Positions 9,571 through 21,468 are shown, numbered from the stretch's first letter. The stretch is DNA of 64,000 nucleotides from Citricoccus sp. K5 (GCF_902506195.1 NZ_LR732817.1:451147-515146); one strand, 5' to 3'. A program made the numbers and translations. The notes: generated from the sequence alone by a model not told the origin.

Positions 9571-10886
9571 GCACCACCGCGACCGTTCCCAACGGCCCTG
9601 CCGGCCCCGCTCCAGCCGCCTCGACGACGGAGAGGCCGACCACGGACATCGTCCGGCACTGGACCACGCCGATCGCGCTCGCGGTACTGGCGGCGGTCTC
9701 CCTGGCCGTCTTCGCCCTGACCGCCTCGGGCAAGTCGGCCACGTTCCGCATCTCCACCGATGCCGATGCCATCCACATCCCGGACATCGTGGTCCCCACC
9801 ATTGCCGCCGGCTGGACGATCACCCTCCTGCTGGCCGCCCTCGCCGTATGGGGTTTCCTGCAGGTACGCCGCTCCGGCACGGTCAGCGGCTGGGTCTCCG
9901 CCGTCTTCGCGGCCCTGTTCGTGGCGGGATTCCTGGTGTGGGTGGTCGGCGCGGCCAACACCACCACGGTGTTCCTGACCGGTCTCATCGCCGGCTCCGT
10001 GACCCTGGCGATCCCGCTGATCTTCGGTTCCATGGCCGGTGTGCTCTCCGAACGGGCCGGCGTCGTGAACATCGCCATCGAGGGCCAGCTGCTGGCGGGC
10101 GCCTTCACGGCAGCCGTCACCGGCTCGGTGACCGGTTCGGTCTGGGCGGGCCTCGTGGCCGCCGTGGTGGCCGGTGTGCTGGTGTCCGTGCTGCTGGCGG
10201 TGTTCGCCATCCGCTACCTGGTCAACCAGATCATCGTCGGCGTGGTGCTCAACGTCCTGGTGGCCGGCCTGACCAGCTTCCTGTTCAGCACCGTGCTGTC
10301 CTCGAACTCCTCCGCGCTGAACTCCCCGCCGCACTTCCCGAGCATCAGGATCCCGATCCTGGCGGACATCCCGATCATCGGCCCCATCCTCTTCGACCAG
10401 ACCATCCTGGGCTACGGCATGTACTTGATCGTCGTCGCCCTGTACATCGGCCTGTTCCACACCAAGTGGGGCCTGCGCGTGCGGGCCGTCGGCGAGCACC
10501 CCAAGGCCGCGGACACCGTGGGCATCAACGTGATCCGCACCCGGTACATCAACGTGCTGCTCGGTGGTGCCGTGGCCGGTATGGGCGGCGCCTTCTTTAC
10601 CCTCGTGTCCTCCTCCTCCTTCTCGAAGGAGATGACCGCCGGCCAGGGGTTCATCGCCCTCGCCGCCGTGATCTTCGGCCGCTGGAACCCGATCGGGGCC
10701 TTCTTCGCCGCGCTTCTGTTCGGGTTCACCACCAACATGCAGTACGTTCTGGCCATCCTGGGCACACCGGTCCCCAGCCAGTTCATGGCGATGCTGCCCT
10801 ATCTCGTCACCGTCCTGGTGGTGGCCGGCCTGGTCGGCAGGTCCCGGGGCCCGGCCGCCGCCGGGTCCCCCTATGTGAAGGAATAG
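9567..10886 (+). CDS. BMP-type ABC transporter permease 2
   Basis: 439-residue second permease (like NupQ/YufQ). The ATG at 9567 overlaps the stop of permease 1 by four bases. After about 27 hydrophilic residues come 9-10 membrane segments, with NIAIEGQLLAGA and GEHPKAADTVGINV matching the family loop that docks the ATP-binding protein. Extra hydrophobic segments before residue 130 make it longer than the Bacillus relatives. It probably forms a heterodimeric channel with permease 1. Confidence 0.93.
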   Translation: MSTTATVPNGPAGPAPAASTTERPTTDIVRHWTTPIALAVLAAVSLAVFALTASGKSATFRISTDADAIHIPDIVVPTIAAGWTITLLLAALAVWGFLQVRRSGTVSGWVSAVFAALFVAGFLVWVVGAANTTTVFLTGLIAGSVTLAIPLIFGSMAGVLSERAGVVNIAIEGQLLAGAFTAAVTGSVTGSVWAGLVAAVVAGVLVSVLLAVFAIRYLVNQIIVGVVLNVLVAGLTSFLFSTVLSSNSSALNSPPHFPSIRIPILADIPIIGPILFDQTILGYGMYLIVVALYIGLFHTKWGLRVRAVGEHPKAADTVGINVIRTRYINVLLGGAVAGMGGAFFTLVSSSSFSKEMTAGQGFIALAAVIFGRWNPIGAFFAALLFGFTTNMQYVLAILGTPVPSQFMAMLPYLVTVLVVAGLVGRSRGPAAAGSPYVKE

Positions 10887-10930
10887 CCGGGAACAGCCTG
10901 GATCATCCAAGGAAGAGTGAAGGAGTGAGT

Positions 10931-11464
10931 GTGGAACACCACGACCACGGATCCAGCGGCGCGTTCAGCGACCCGTTCGAGGACGACATCCCGCTGACGG
11001 CATCCCTGCCGCGCATCACCGGCACCGGATCGGGCATCGACTGGCAGCGTCTGGAGTCCACCGCCCGTGCTGCGATGACCCGCGCCTACGTGCCGTACTC
11101 CCGATTCCCCGTGGGTGCAGCCGCCCTGGTGGAGGACGGCCGCGTGGTGGCCGGCTGCAACATCGAGAACGCCTCCCTGGGCCTCACGCTCTGCGCCGAG
11201 TGCTCTCTGGTGTCCAACCTGCAGATGAGCGGGGGCGGCAGGATCGTGGCGTTCTACTGCGTCGACGGCAACGGTGAGGTCCTCATGCCGTGCGGCCGCT
11301 GCCGCCAGCTGCTCTACGAATTCCACGCCCCCGGCATGCGCCTCATGGGCCCGGACGGAGAATTGACCATGGACGAGGTCCTGCCCCACGCCTTCGGCCC
11401 GGCCGACATGACGCACCTCAGTGGCGGTACGGCCACGACCGACAACCCGGGAGAAAACCGATGA
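10931..11464 (+). CDS. cdd: Cytidine deaminase
   Basis: Zinc enzyme turning cytidine and deoxycytidine into uridine and deoxyuridine for salvage. The motif CAECSLVSN (Cys-Ala-Glu, one zinc ligand and the catalytic Glu) and PCGRCRQLLYE (two zinc cysteines) are complete. I chose GTG 10931, five bases after AAGGAG; GTG 10925 in the same frame is possible. At 177 residues it has an acidic 35-residue N-terminal extension compared with the usual 130-residue homotetrameric type. It lies 44 bases after the permease and overlaps deoA by ATGA. Confidence 0.94.
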   Translation: MEHHDHGSSGAFSDPFEDDIPLTASLPRITGTGSGIDWQRLESTARAAMTRAYVPYSRFPVGAAALVEDGRVVAGCNIENASLGLTLCAECSLVSNLQMSGGGRIVAFYCVDGNGEVLMPCGRCRQLLYEFHAPGMRLMGPDGELTMDEVLPHAFGPADMTHLSGGTATTDNPGENR

Positions 11465-12843
11465 CCCCGCAGCCCACCTCTACTTCTGCCTCTACCTCTA
11501 TCTCCGCATCCCCGGATGGCCACCGCGCCGAGCCGTTCGACGCGATCGAGGTGATCCGGGCCAAGCGGGATCGCCAGCGGCTCTCCGAGGGGCAGATCGA
11601 CTGGGTCGTGGATGCCTACACCCGCGGTGTCGTGGCGGACGAGCAGATGTCCGCGCTGGCCATGGCCATCCTGCTCAACGGCATGGACCGGCCGGAGATC
11701 GCCCGCTGGACGAAAGCGATGATCGCCTCGGGCGAGCGGATGGACTTCTCACAGCTGCGCGGGCCCGACGGCGGCGTCAAGCCGACCGCGGACAAGCACA
11801 GCACCGGTGGCGTGGGAGACAAGATCACCCTTCCGCTGGCACCGCTCGTCGCGGTGTACGGCGTGGCCGTTCCCCAGTTGTCCGGCCGCGGCCTCGGCCA
11901 CACCGGCGGCACCCTGGACAAGCTTGAGGCCATCCCCGGCTGGCAGGCCAACCTGTCCAACGAGGCCATGATGGACCAGCTCTCCTCCGTGGGTGCCGTC
12001 ATCTGTGCCGCCGGTTCGGGGCTGGCCCCGGCGGACAAGAAGCTCTACGCGCTGCGGGATGTCACCGGCACCGTGGAGGCGATCCCGCTGATCGCCTCCT
12101 CGATCATGTCCAAGAAGATCGCCGAGGGCACGGGCACCCTCGTGCTCGACGTCAAGTGCGGCTCCGGCGCCTTCATGAAGACCGAGTCCGACGCCCTCGA
12201 ACTCGCCCGGACCATGGTGGACCTCGGCCGGGACGCCGGCGTGAACACCTCCGCCCTGTTGACGGACATGGACACCCCGCTCGGTCTGACTGCCGGCAAC
12301 GCCATCGAGGTCGCCGAATCGGTGGAGGTCCTCGCCGGCGGGGGACCAGCCGACGTCGTGGAACTGACCGTGGAGCTGGCCCGCCGCATGCTGGCCGGTG
12401 CCGGGATCACCGGGGTGGACCCGGCCGAGGCCCTGGCCGACGGGCGGGCCATGGACGTGTGGCGCCGGATGATCAGCGCCCAGGGCGGGGACGCCGACGC
12501 CCCGATGGCGACGGCACGGGAATCCCACGTGGTCACGGCCGGCGAGTCCGGCGTGCTGACCCGCCTGGACGCCATGGCCGTGGGCCTGGCCGCCTGGCGT
12601 CTCGGCGCCGGCCGGGCTCGCAAGGAGGACCCGGTTCAGGACGCGGCCGGGGTGCGCCTGCACGCCAAGCCCGGAGACGCCGTGCAGGCCGGACAGCCCC
12701 TGCTCACCCTGCTGACGGACACCCCCGAGCAGTTCGACCGTGCCCTGTCCGCGCTGGAGGGCAGCTATTCCATCGCCCCGGCGGGATCGGCGGAGGCTGA
12801 ATCGTTCGTGCCGCGCCCGCTCATCATCGACCGGATCGACTGA
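11461..12843 (+). CDS. deoA: Thymidine phosphorylase
   Basis: Splits thymidine or deoxyuridine with phosphate to base and deoxyribose-1-phosphate. The 460-residue protein has KHSTGGVGDK (phosphate binding), the family signature SGRGLGHTGGTLDKLE, and MSKKIAEG (substrate lysine region). A Ser/Thr-rich N-terminal stretch of about 18 residues precedes the conserved domain. Its ATGA start overlaps cdd, so deamination and phosphorolysis are produced together downstream of the importer. It could be a general pyrimidine nucleoside phosphorylase; the two families are close. Confidence 0.94.
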   Translation: MTPQPTSTSASTSISASPDGHRAEPFDAIEVIRAKRDRQRLSEGQIDWVVDAYTRGVVADEQMSALAMAILLNGMDRPEIARWTKAMIASGERMDFSQLRGPDGGVKPTADKHSTGGVGDKITLPLAPLVAVYGVAVPQLSGRGLGHTGGTLDKLEAIPGWQANLSNEAMMDQLSSVGAVICAAGSGLAPADKKLYALRDVTGTVEAIPLIASSIMSKKIAEGTGTLVLDVKCGSGAFMKTESDALELARTMVDLGRDAGVNTSALLTDMDTPLGLTAGNAIEVAESVEVLAGGGPADVVELTVELARRMLAGAGITGVDPAEALADGRAMDVWRRMISAQGGDADAPMATARESHVVTAGESGVLTRLDAMAVGLAAWRLGAGRARKEDPVQDAAGVRLHAKPGDAVQAGQPLLTLLTDTPEQFDRALSALEGSYSIAPAGSAEAESFVPRPLIIDRID

Positions 12844-13019
12844 CGGCCCCGGTTCTGCTGCCTCGCCGTGATCCCCATGGCAGGACCCGGCCCAGACTGG
12901 AGCCGGTCCCGGACAGACCTGAAGACGACCCGGAAGAAGATCCTGAGCAGACCCTGAGAGGGCCCGGAACCGCCGAGAAAAGTGCGGTCCGGGGCCTTCC
13001 GTTCGCCTAGGCTGAACGG

Positions 13020-13685
13020 GTGCTCCAGATGATCGAAGACGTGGTCCTCCATGCCGCCGGGCAGTGGTGGATCCTGCTCGCGGTCTACCTGCTGTGCACG
13101 ATCGACGGCTTCTTCCCCGTGGTGCCCTCGGAGTCCGTGCTGGTGGCGCTGGCCTCCATCTCCGGCACCCAGGACACCGTCTCCCTGTGGTGGGTCTGGC
13201 TGATCGGTGCCCTCGGGGCGATCACCGGGGACCAGATCGCCTATGCCCTCGGCCGGGGGATCGGCATCACCCGGTTCCGCTGGATGCGCAGCCGCAGCGT
13301 GGTCCGGGCCGTCGCCACCGCCCGCACCGCCCTGGACGGACACGGCGCGCTGGTGATCTGCACGGCCCGGTATATCCCGGGCGGACGGGTGGCGGTGAAC
13401 TACACCGCCGGGGCCACCGGGTACCCGCGGCTGAGGTTCACCCTGCTGGACATCTTCGCCGCGTTCCTCTGGTCGGCCTACTCGATCGGGATCGCCCGGG
13501 CCACCGCGGGCTGGCTGGACAACACGTTGCTGCAGATCATCGTGGCGCTGGTGGCAGCGGCCGCCGTCGGCTGGGTGGTGGACCTCATCCTGAAGAGGAT
13601 CCTGCTCCGGCTGGCGGAACGGAAGCGGGCGGCCGGCGGGGGACTGCGGTCCGAGACCGCTACCGTAGACTCGCCACGTGACTGA
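13020..13685 (+). CDS. DedA family membrane protein
   Basis: 221-residue integral membrane protein of the DedA/VTT family, members of which flip or transport phospholipids and support membrane homeostasis. Features are FFPVVPSESVLVALA near the N-terminus, GDQIAYALGR, the conserved RYIPGGRVAVNYTAG loop and three later membrane helices. The GTG at 13020 lies 6 bases after TAGGCT (13008-13013), which fits a leaderless mRNA. It is inserted between deoA and add and overlaps add by 8 bases; a role in nucleoside metabolism is not implied. Confidence 0.9.
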   Translation: MLQMIEDVVLHAAGQWWILLAVYLLCTIDGFFPVVPSESVLVALASISGTQDTVSLWWVWLIGALGAITGDQIAYALGRGIGITRFRWMRSRSVVRAVATARTALDGHGALVICTARYIPGGRVAVNYTAGATGYPRLRFTLLDIFAAFLWSAYSIGIARATAGWLDNTLLQIIVALVAAAAVGWVVDLILKRILLRLAERKRAAGGGLRSETATVDSPRD

Positions 13686-14903
13686 CGCGATCGAATTCTC
13701 CGCCCCCTCGCCCCTTGACGTCGATCTGGCAGCGTTGCCCAAGATCAGCCTCCACGACCACCTCGATGGGGGCCTGCGACCGGCCACCATCCTCGACCTG
13801 GCCGGCCGGATCGGCCACGAACTGCCCGCCGACAGTGCCGACGCGCTGGCGGAGTGGTTCGCCGAGTCCGCGAACTCCGGCACCCTCGAGCGCTACCTCG
13901 AGACCTTCGACCACACGATCGCCGTCATGCAGACGACCGAGGGGCTGCAGCGGGTGGCCCGCGAGTTCGTGGAGGACCTCGTGGAGGACGGCATCGTCTA
14001 TGCCGAGGTCCGCTGGGCCCCCGAACAGCACACCGCCGGCGGGCTGACCCTGGACCAGGCTGTCGAGGCGGTCCAGGCCGGACTCGACGAGGGCGTGGAG
14101 AACGCCGAGGCCGTGGGAACCCCGATCCGCATCGGCCAGCTCATCACGGCCATGCGTCAGAACGACCGCTCGCAGGAGATCGCTGAGCTGGCCGTGCGCC
14201 ACCGCGGCACCGGTGGCGCCGGTGGCTCCGTTGCAGTGGGCTTCGACATCGCCGGACCGGAGACCGGATTCCCGCCCTCGCGCTTCACCGAGGCCTTCAC
14301 CTGGTTGGCCGGCCAGCATTTCCCGGCCACCGTCCACGCCGGCGAGTCGGACGGCCTCGAGTCCATCAACGACGCCCTCGTCAACGGCCGCGCCCTGCGC
14401 CTCGGCCACGGCGTGCGGATCGCCGACGACATCACGGTGGAGTTCAACGCCGTGGACGAGAACGGTGAGCAGGTCGGCGAGGACAACGCCCTCGTGGACC
14501 TCGGTGCCACTGCCGCCTGGGTCCGTGACCGCGGCATCGCGCTGGAGATCTGCCCGTCCTCGAACCTGCAGACCGGCGCCGTGGCGGCCTACGGCGGCAC
14601 GGTCTCCACCCACCCGATCGACATGCTGGCCCAGCTGGGCTTCCGCGTGACCATCAATCCGGACAACCGGCTGATGAGCGGGGTCTCCCTCACCGACGAG
14701 CTGTACCTGATCGCGGAGGTCTTCAGCTACTCGCTGGAGGAGCTGCTGGACTTCCAGCTCAACGCCGCCGAGGCCGCCTTCCTGCCCCTCGAGGACCGCG
14801 AGGCCCTGGCCGAACTGCTCGTCGAGGCCTGGGGAGAGGTCATCTCCAGCGGCGGCACCGGAGACGGCCCGGTGCGCCTGGAGGCCCTCGACGACGACGA
14901 CGC

Positions 14904-14907
<4 letters not shown>
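13678..14907 (+). CDS. add: Adenosine deaminase
   Basis: Deaminates adenosine and deoxyadenosine to inosine forms. Metal and catalytic motifs are present in order: SLHDHLDGG, TVHAGESDG, RLGHGVR and INPDNRLMSG. The last has Asp-Asn where many enzymes have Asp-Asp, as is common in actinobacterial members. The GTG at 13678 lies inside the dedA 3' end, 6 bases after TAGACT (13666-13671), so it has its own leaderless promoter. It shares a GTGA overlap with mazG. It completes the purine side of the salvage block. Confidence 0.94.
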
Positions 14908-17037
<2,130 letters not shown>

Positions 17038-17046
17038 CCGGCTGCC

Positions 17047-17086
17047 CCGCAACCCCGTTCCGGGGTCTCCGGGGTCGGGGTTGCGG
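17047..17086 (+). terminator. Hairpin after enolase
   Basis: A perfect 11-base-pair repeat, CCGCAACCCCG at 17047-17057 and CGGGGTTGCGG at 17076-17086, lies 10 bases past the eno stop. The loop itself can form a smaller hairpin. There is no T-run, so partial termination or mRNA protection are both possible. Confidence 0.65.
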
Positions 17087-17231
17087 TGGTTAACGGTGAA
17101 AGCCCGGCAAACGCCCGGGAACCCGCTCGGCGCGCTGTCCCAACGCCGGGCGGATCAGCCGTTATCGTCAGAGGGACCGGGGAGATGGCCCGGTCTCACA
17201 AGTCTTGTTCAGGATGGGCACGGAGGTACTG

Positions 17232-18140
17232 GTGGCAACTCGTCGTCCGCGCGTCCCCAAAACCTCCCAGCGTCAACTGGCCGAGGTGGGGGCCGGCGCC
17301 GCCCGGCGCACGGGCACCGCAGGGCCCGGCTCGACGCCGCACCTGGTGGGCGGCCACTCCGCCAAGGTCATCCCCCTCGACGCGGCACCGTCACGCCAGT
17401 CCGCCGAATCCGCCGAATCCATCGAGTCTGCCGCATCCCCTGAGTCGGTGGACCCGGCATCCGCCGGCGGGCAGTCCATCCGCGGGTGGTCGGCCGACCG
17501 GGCGCAGGGCGGCTCTCCGGCATCTGCCGACGCGGAGGCCTCGGACGGACCCGGAGCCGTCCTGGACGATGCGACAGACTCGGAGGACACCTCGGCCGGT
17601 CCGTCATCGGAACCGACTCCCGGGCAGCGCCGTGCCGACGAACGCCGCAACCTGTTGCGCCGGTCCGTGCCCCGTGCCCGGGCGCGGAGCTCCGCCAGAA
17701 CTCCTTCGGCAGCGACGTCGACGCCGGGCCCGGCCCTGGTCCCGGTCGAACCCGTTCCGGCCCGCAACCTCACCGGCCGCTCCGTGGCCTTCCTGGTGGT
17801 GCTCTTCGTGGCCGCGGTGCTCCTGGCGCCGACCCTGCGGGTGTTCCTGGACCAGCAGGCCGAGCTCCGCGCCGTCCAGGAGGAGATCGCCGCCGAGCAG
17901 CAGCTGCAGCAGGACCTCACGAGCGAGATCGCCCGTTGGGAGGACCCGGCCTACATCCAGCAGCAGGCGCGCGAGCGCTTCAACCTCGTCATGCCCGGTG
18001 AGCAGACCTACATGGTCATCGGCGGCGATGAGGCCGTGGAGGACCCGGTGCCACCGCCGGCCAGTCCGAGTGAGGTCAACCAGGACATGCCATGGGCGGA
18101 TGCCCTGCTGGACTCCGTGGTGCGTGCCGGTACCGACTAG
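17232..18140 (+). CDS. FtsB/DivIC-like septum formation initiator protein
   Basis: 302-residue bitopic division protein matching the gene after eno in actinobacteria (Rv1024 in M. tuberculosis). GTG 17232 is set by GGAGGT four bases upstream. Residues 1-185 are a disordered, Ser/Ala/Glu-rich cytoplasmic region with repeated SAES-type blocks; one membrane helix follows (about 187-208), then a coiled coil with QQAELRAVQEEI and the DivIC-type ending ARWEDPAYIQQQARERFN. It likely links FtsL/FtsQ-like partners at the septum. The very long N-terminal tail is typical of actinobacterial members. Confidence 0.9.
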   Translation: MATRRPRVPKTSQRQLAEVGAGAARRTGTAGPGSTPHLVGGHSAKVIPLDAAPSRQSAESAESIESAASPESVDPASAGGQSIRGWSADRAQGGSPASADAEASDGPGAVLDDATDSEDTSAGPSSEPTPGQRRADERRNLLRRSVPRARARSSARTPSAATSTPGPALVPVEPVPARNLTGRSVAFLVVLFVAAVLLAPTLRVFLDQQAELRAVQEEIAAEQQLQQDLTSEIARWEDPAYIQQQARERFNLVMPGEQTYMVIGGDEAVEDPVPPPASPSEVNQDMPWADALLDSVVRAGTD

Positions 18141-18193
18141 GCTGGAGCACTTGTCACCGGCACCAACGCACCGACTGAGGCAAGATCATCACC

Positions 18194-19915
18194 ATGACGC
18201 AGAACCTGGACCGCACCCCCACGCAGCAGGACCTGGACACCATCAGCCTGCAACTGAACCGCCCGGCCCGTGACGTGGTCGAGATCGGGGCCCGGTGCGT
18301 GTGCGGCAATCCGCTGGTGGCCACCACCGCTCCACGGCTGTCCAACGGCATCCCCTTCCCCACCACGTTCTACCTGACCCACCCCGTGTTGACGGCCGCC
18401 GTCTCCCGGCTGGAGGCGTCCGGTGTGATGGCCGAGATGTCCGAACGGCTGCAGCAGGATGACGAGCTGTCCGCCCGCTACCGGAGCGCGCACGAGGCCT
18501 ACCTGGCCGAGCGTGACCGGGTGGGACGGGTGGCCGGCACGGACGGGGTCCCGGAGATCTCGGGCATCTCCGCCGGCGGCATGCCCGAACGGGTCAAGTG
18601 CCTGCACGTCCTGGTGGGCCACTCGCTGGCCGCGGGGCCCGGCGTGAACCCTCTCGGGGACGAGGCGCTCGGACGCATGCGGGATGACTGGACCGCCGAG
18701 ACCTGCTGGTGTGCCGGCGCCTGGGACCCAGGGGCACCCGTGCCGAGCAAGGACCTCAGCCGCCACGTGAAGCGGCTCGCGGGGGAGCAGAACCCCGTGC
18801 AGGGTGCGGCGTCACGCCGGCCGGGCCGGACCGTCGCGGCGATCGACTGCGGAACCAACTCCATCCGACTGCTCGTGGCACGCGTCGAATCTCCGACGGA
18901 TCAGCCGACAGATCAGCCCGGCACCGGCGGCGCGGCTGTTCCCCGGCTCGTGGACCTGCACCGCGAGATGCGCGTGGTCCGGCTGGGCGAAGGAGTGGAC
19001 GCCACCGGCCGGTTGTCCGAGGCCGCCATGCAGCGCACCTTCGCCGCCACGGAGGACTACGCCGCGATCATCCGCGACCTCGGGGCCACCTCCGTCCGGT
19101 TCGTCGCCACCTCCGCCAGCCGTGACGCCGCCAACGCCGCCGACTTCACCGCTGGGATCCGCGAACGTCTGGGCGTGGAACCCGAGATCATCACGGGGGA
19201 CGAGGAGGCGGCCCTGTCCTTCGCCGGCGCGGCCTCCGTCCTGGCCCCTGGCGCCCTTGGTACCGCCGAGCGACCTCAGGCGAGCCAGGCCAGCCAGACC
19301 AGCCAGACCTCCCCGGCCGGTCGAACCAGCCATGCGGCCGCCGGACCGGTGCTGGTGGTGGACCTGGGTGGCGGATCCACCGAGTTCGTCCTCGGAACGC
19401 TGGCAGGCCCCGGAGGTGCGGGGCCGCAGGTCACCCACGCCCTCAGCGTCAGGATGGGATGCGTCCGATTCACCGAGCGCCATCTGCGGACCGATCCACC
19501 GACCGATGCCGAGATCCAAGGAGCGGTGCAGGACATCGAGGCCGTCCTGGACGAGGTGGAGGTGAGCATCCCGCTGGGGGAGGTGGCCGCCGTCGTCGGT
19601 GTGGCTGGGACCGTGACCACCGTGACCGCCGCCGCGCTGGGCCTGACCGCCTACGATCCCGGGGTCATCCACGCCACGGAGCTGGATGTGGACGTCATCG
19701 GCGACACCGCCGGGCGACTGTTGGCCGCGACCCGGGACGAGCGTGCCGCCCTGCCCTACATGCACCCGGGCCGCGTCGACGTGATCGGGGCAGGCGCCCT
19801 CATCTGGTCCATGATCCTGCGCAGGGTGGCGCACGCCGGCCATGGATCGGTCACCACGGCCATCACGTCCGAGCACGACATCCTGGACGGGATCGCCCTG
19901 TCCCAGACGGCATGA
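18194..19915 (+). CDS. DUF501 domain fused to Ppx/GppA-type exopolyphosphatase
   Basis: One uninterrupted 573-residue frame contains two proteins normally encoded separately (Rv1025 and Rv1026 in M. tuberculosis). Residues 1-about 170 are DUF501, with cysteines in GARCVCGNP and ETCWCAGAWD and the stretch VKCLHVLVGHSLA. Residues 213-573 are a Ppx/GppA phosphatase of the actin-like fold: AAIDCGTNSIRLLVA, FVATSASRDAAN, VVDLGGGSTEFVLG and GVAGTVTTV; it would cleave polyphosphate or pppGpp. A Gln/Ser-repeat loop (around residues 363-385) interrupts the phosphatase. GTG 18797 has GGGGGAG nine bases upstream and could start a free phosphatase. Confidence 0.9.
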   Translation: MTQNLDRTPTQQDLDTISLQLNRPARDVVEIGARCVCGNPLVATTAPRLSNGIPFPTTFYLTHPVLTAAVSRLEASGVMAEMSERLQQDDELSARYRSAHEAYLAERDRVGRVAGTDGVPEISGISAGGMPERVKCLHVLVGHSLAAGPGVNPLGDEALGRMRDDWTAETCWCAGAWDPGAPVPSKDLSRHVKRLAGEQNPVQGAASRRPGRTVAAIDCGTNSIRLLVARVESPTDQPTDQPGTGGAAVPRLVDLHREMRVVRLGEGVDATGRLSEAAMQRTFAATEDYAAIIRDLGATSVRFVATSASRDAANAADFTAGIRERLGVEPEIITGDEEAALSFAGAASVLAPGALGTAERPQASQASQTSQTSPAGRTSHAAAGPVLVVDLGGGSTEFVLGTLAGPGGAGPQVTHALSVRMGCVRFTERHLRTDPPTDAEIQGAVQDIEAVLDEVEVSIPLGEVAAVVGVAGTVTTVTAAALGLTAYDPGVIHATELDVDVIGDTAGRLLAATRDERAALPYMHPGRVDVIGAGALIWSMILRRVAHAGHGSVTTAITSEHDILDGIALSQTA

Positions 19916-21468
19916 GCGGCCGTCGGTCAGGACGGCGGGGGAGAGCCCCACGCCTCCCCCGCCTGACCGCTGTGCCCCTGGCCACCGTGCTGACCGTCCC
20001 GGTGCTCACCGCGGCCCTCGTCGCCGGACCCGTGCTGCTGCCGCCTCCGGCCGGAAGCTGGACCGAGTCCGGCGAGTCCGAATCTTTCGGTGCGTCCGGT
20101 GCGACCGGTGTGGCGAGCTGGTCCGCCCTGCCCGCCGCCTCCGCAGATGAATGGCGGGACCGGCAGTACTGGCTGGACGAGTACGGGTTCCGTGACGCGT
20201 GGGGGACCAGCCAGGGCGAAGGCGTCACGGTCGCGGTGATCGACACCGGCATCGACGCGGACCATCCAGACCTGAGCGGCCAGGTGGTCGGTGGCATCGA
20301 TGTCTCCGGTGCGGGCAACGAATCCGGCACCGAACTCGTTGGGGAGATGGCCGAACACGGCACCCTGGTGGCCTCGGTCCTGGCCGGCCGCGGGAACAAC
20401 GAGGCTGCGTTGCGCCGGGCCGAGGAGGAACGCCGCTCCGCGAAGGCCACACCGACGCCCTCGACCCTGCCCTCCGGTGAGACCGCACCCAGCCCGAGCC
20501 CGTCGGCCACCTCCGGCACGCCGACTCCGGACGAGGCCACCGGCGCCTGGCCGGACGGGATCGTGGGGGTCGCTCCCCGGGCAGAACTGCTGTCCATCTC
20601 CGTCCACCTCGGTGCCAGCAACGCCGGCGGTCCGTCCCCGGAGGACCAGATCGCGGAGGCCGTCACCTGGGCCGTGGACAACGGAGCCGACGTCATCAAC
20701 ATGTCCCTCGGCTCCACCCGCCAGGACTGGCCGGAGAGCTGGGACCGGGCCTTCCTGCACGCCGAGGAGAACGATGTGGTGGTGGTGGCTGCCGCTGGGA
20801 ACCGCGCCTCCGGAACCCTGACCGCAGGAGCCCCGGCGACCATCCCCGGTGTGCTGACCGTGGCGGGCCTCAACCCGGATGGGACGGCGAGCTGGGACTC
20901 CTCCACGGAGGGAATCTCCATCGGGGTGGCCGCTCCGGCCGACCCACTGGTCGGCGCCGTGCCGGGTGGTGACCGGAAGGACTGGGCGGGCACCTCGGGA
21001 GCCGCCCCGCTCGTGGCGGGCCTGGCCGCCCTGATCCGGTCTGAGTACCCGGAGATGCCCGCCCACCAGGTCATCCACCGCATCCTGGCCACGGCCGAGG
21101 ACGCCGGGGTCCCCGGTGAGGACCCGGTCTACGGTCACGGCATCATCGACGCCGCCGCGGCCGTGACGGCGGACGTCGGCGCCGTGGACCGCAATCCCAT
21201 GGACACCATCGCCGACTGGATCCGCGTACACCGTCGCGCCGAGTCCTCCGGTGCCCCGACGCCGACCGCGACCCCGAGCGGGGAGCCGGCCGAGCCGACG
21301 TCGACCCCGGACCCGCTGTCCACGGAGATGCCGCAGGCGACCGCCCCGGCCGACCCTGCCCCGGGACTCCAGCCGGCGCTCGTGATCGGCACGGCTCTCG
21401 TGGTCGCCGGGCTGGCAGCCACTGCCGTGACGCTGTATCTGCGCCAGCGCAGATCATCCGAGCGTTGA
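19912..21468 (+). CDS. S8 subtilisin-type serine protease, membrane anchored
   Basis: 518-residue secreted subtilase. A signal sequence (about residues 17-45) is followed by a catalytic domain with Asp in VIDTGIDADHPD, His in EHGTLVASVLAG and Ser in GTSGAAPLVAGLAAL, then a Pro/Thr-rich stalk and a C-terminal membrane helix (about 486-508) ending in a short basic tail. A Pro/Ser/Thr-rich insertion of about 45 residues lies between the His and the middle of the domain, recalling mycosin loops, but no ESX genes are near. The start overlaps the DUF501-Ppx stop (ATGA), so the two are co-translated. The substrate is unknown. Confidence 0.92.
   Translation: MSGRRSGRRGRAPRLPRLTAVPLATVLTVPVLTAALVAGPVLLPPPAGSWTESGESESFGASGATGVASWSALPAASADEWRDRQYWLDEYGFRDAWGTSQGEGVTVAVIDTGIDADHPDLSGQVVGGIDVSGAGNESGTELVGEMAEHGTLVASVLAGRGNNEAALRRAEEERRSAKATPTPSTLPSGETAPSPSPSATSGTPTPDEATGAWPDGIVGVAPRAELLSISVHLGASNAGGPSPEDQIAEAVTWAVDNGADVINMSLGSTRQDWPESWDRAFLHAEENDVVVVAAAGNRASGTLTAGAPATIPGVLTVAGLNPDGTASWDSSTEGISIGVAAPADPLVGAVPGGDRKDWAGTSGAAPLVAGLAALIRSEYPEMPAHQVIHRILATAEDAGVPGEDPVYGHGIIDAAAAVTADVGAVDRNPMDTIADWIRVHRRAESSGAPTPTATPSGEPAEPTSTPDPLSTEMPQATAPADPAPGLQPALVIGTALVVAGLAATAVTLYLRQRRSSER

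Noticed and set aside
8754-10910. Very long minus-strand open frames opposite the permease genes
   Set aside because: They are Gly/His/Asp/Gln-rich antisense frames caused by high GC at third codon positions; the plus-strand genes have membrane-helix patterns and family motifs.
19912-21468. Mycosin of a type VII secretion system
   Set aside because: No EccB/C/D, WXG100 or PE/PPE-like genes occur in the window; the general S8 label is safer.
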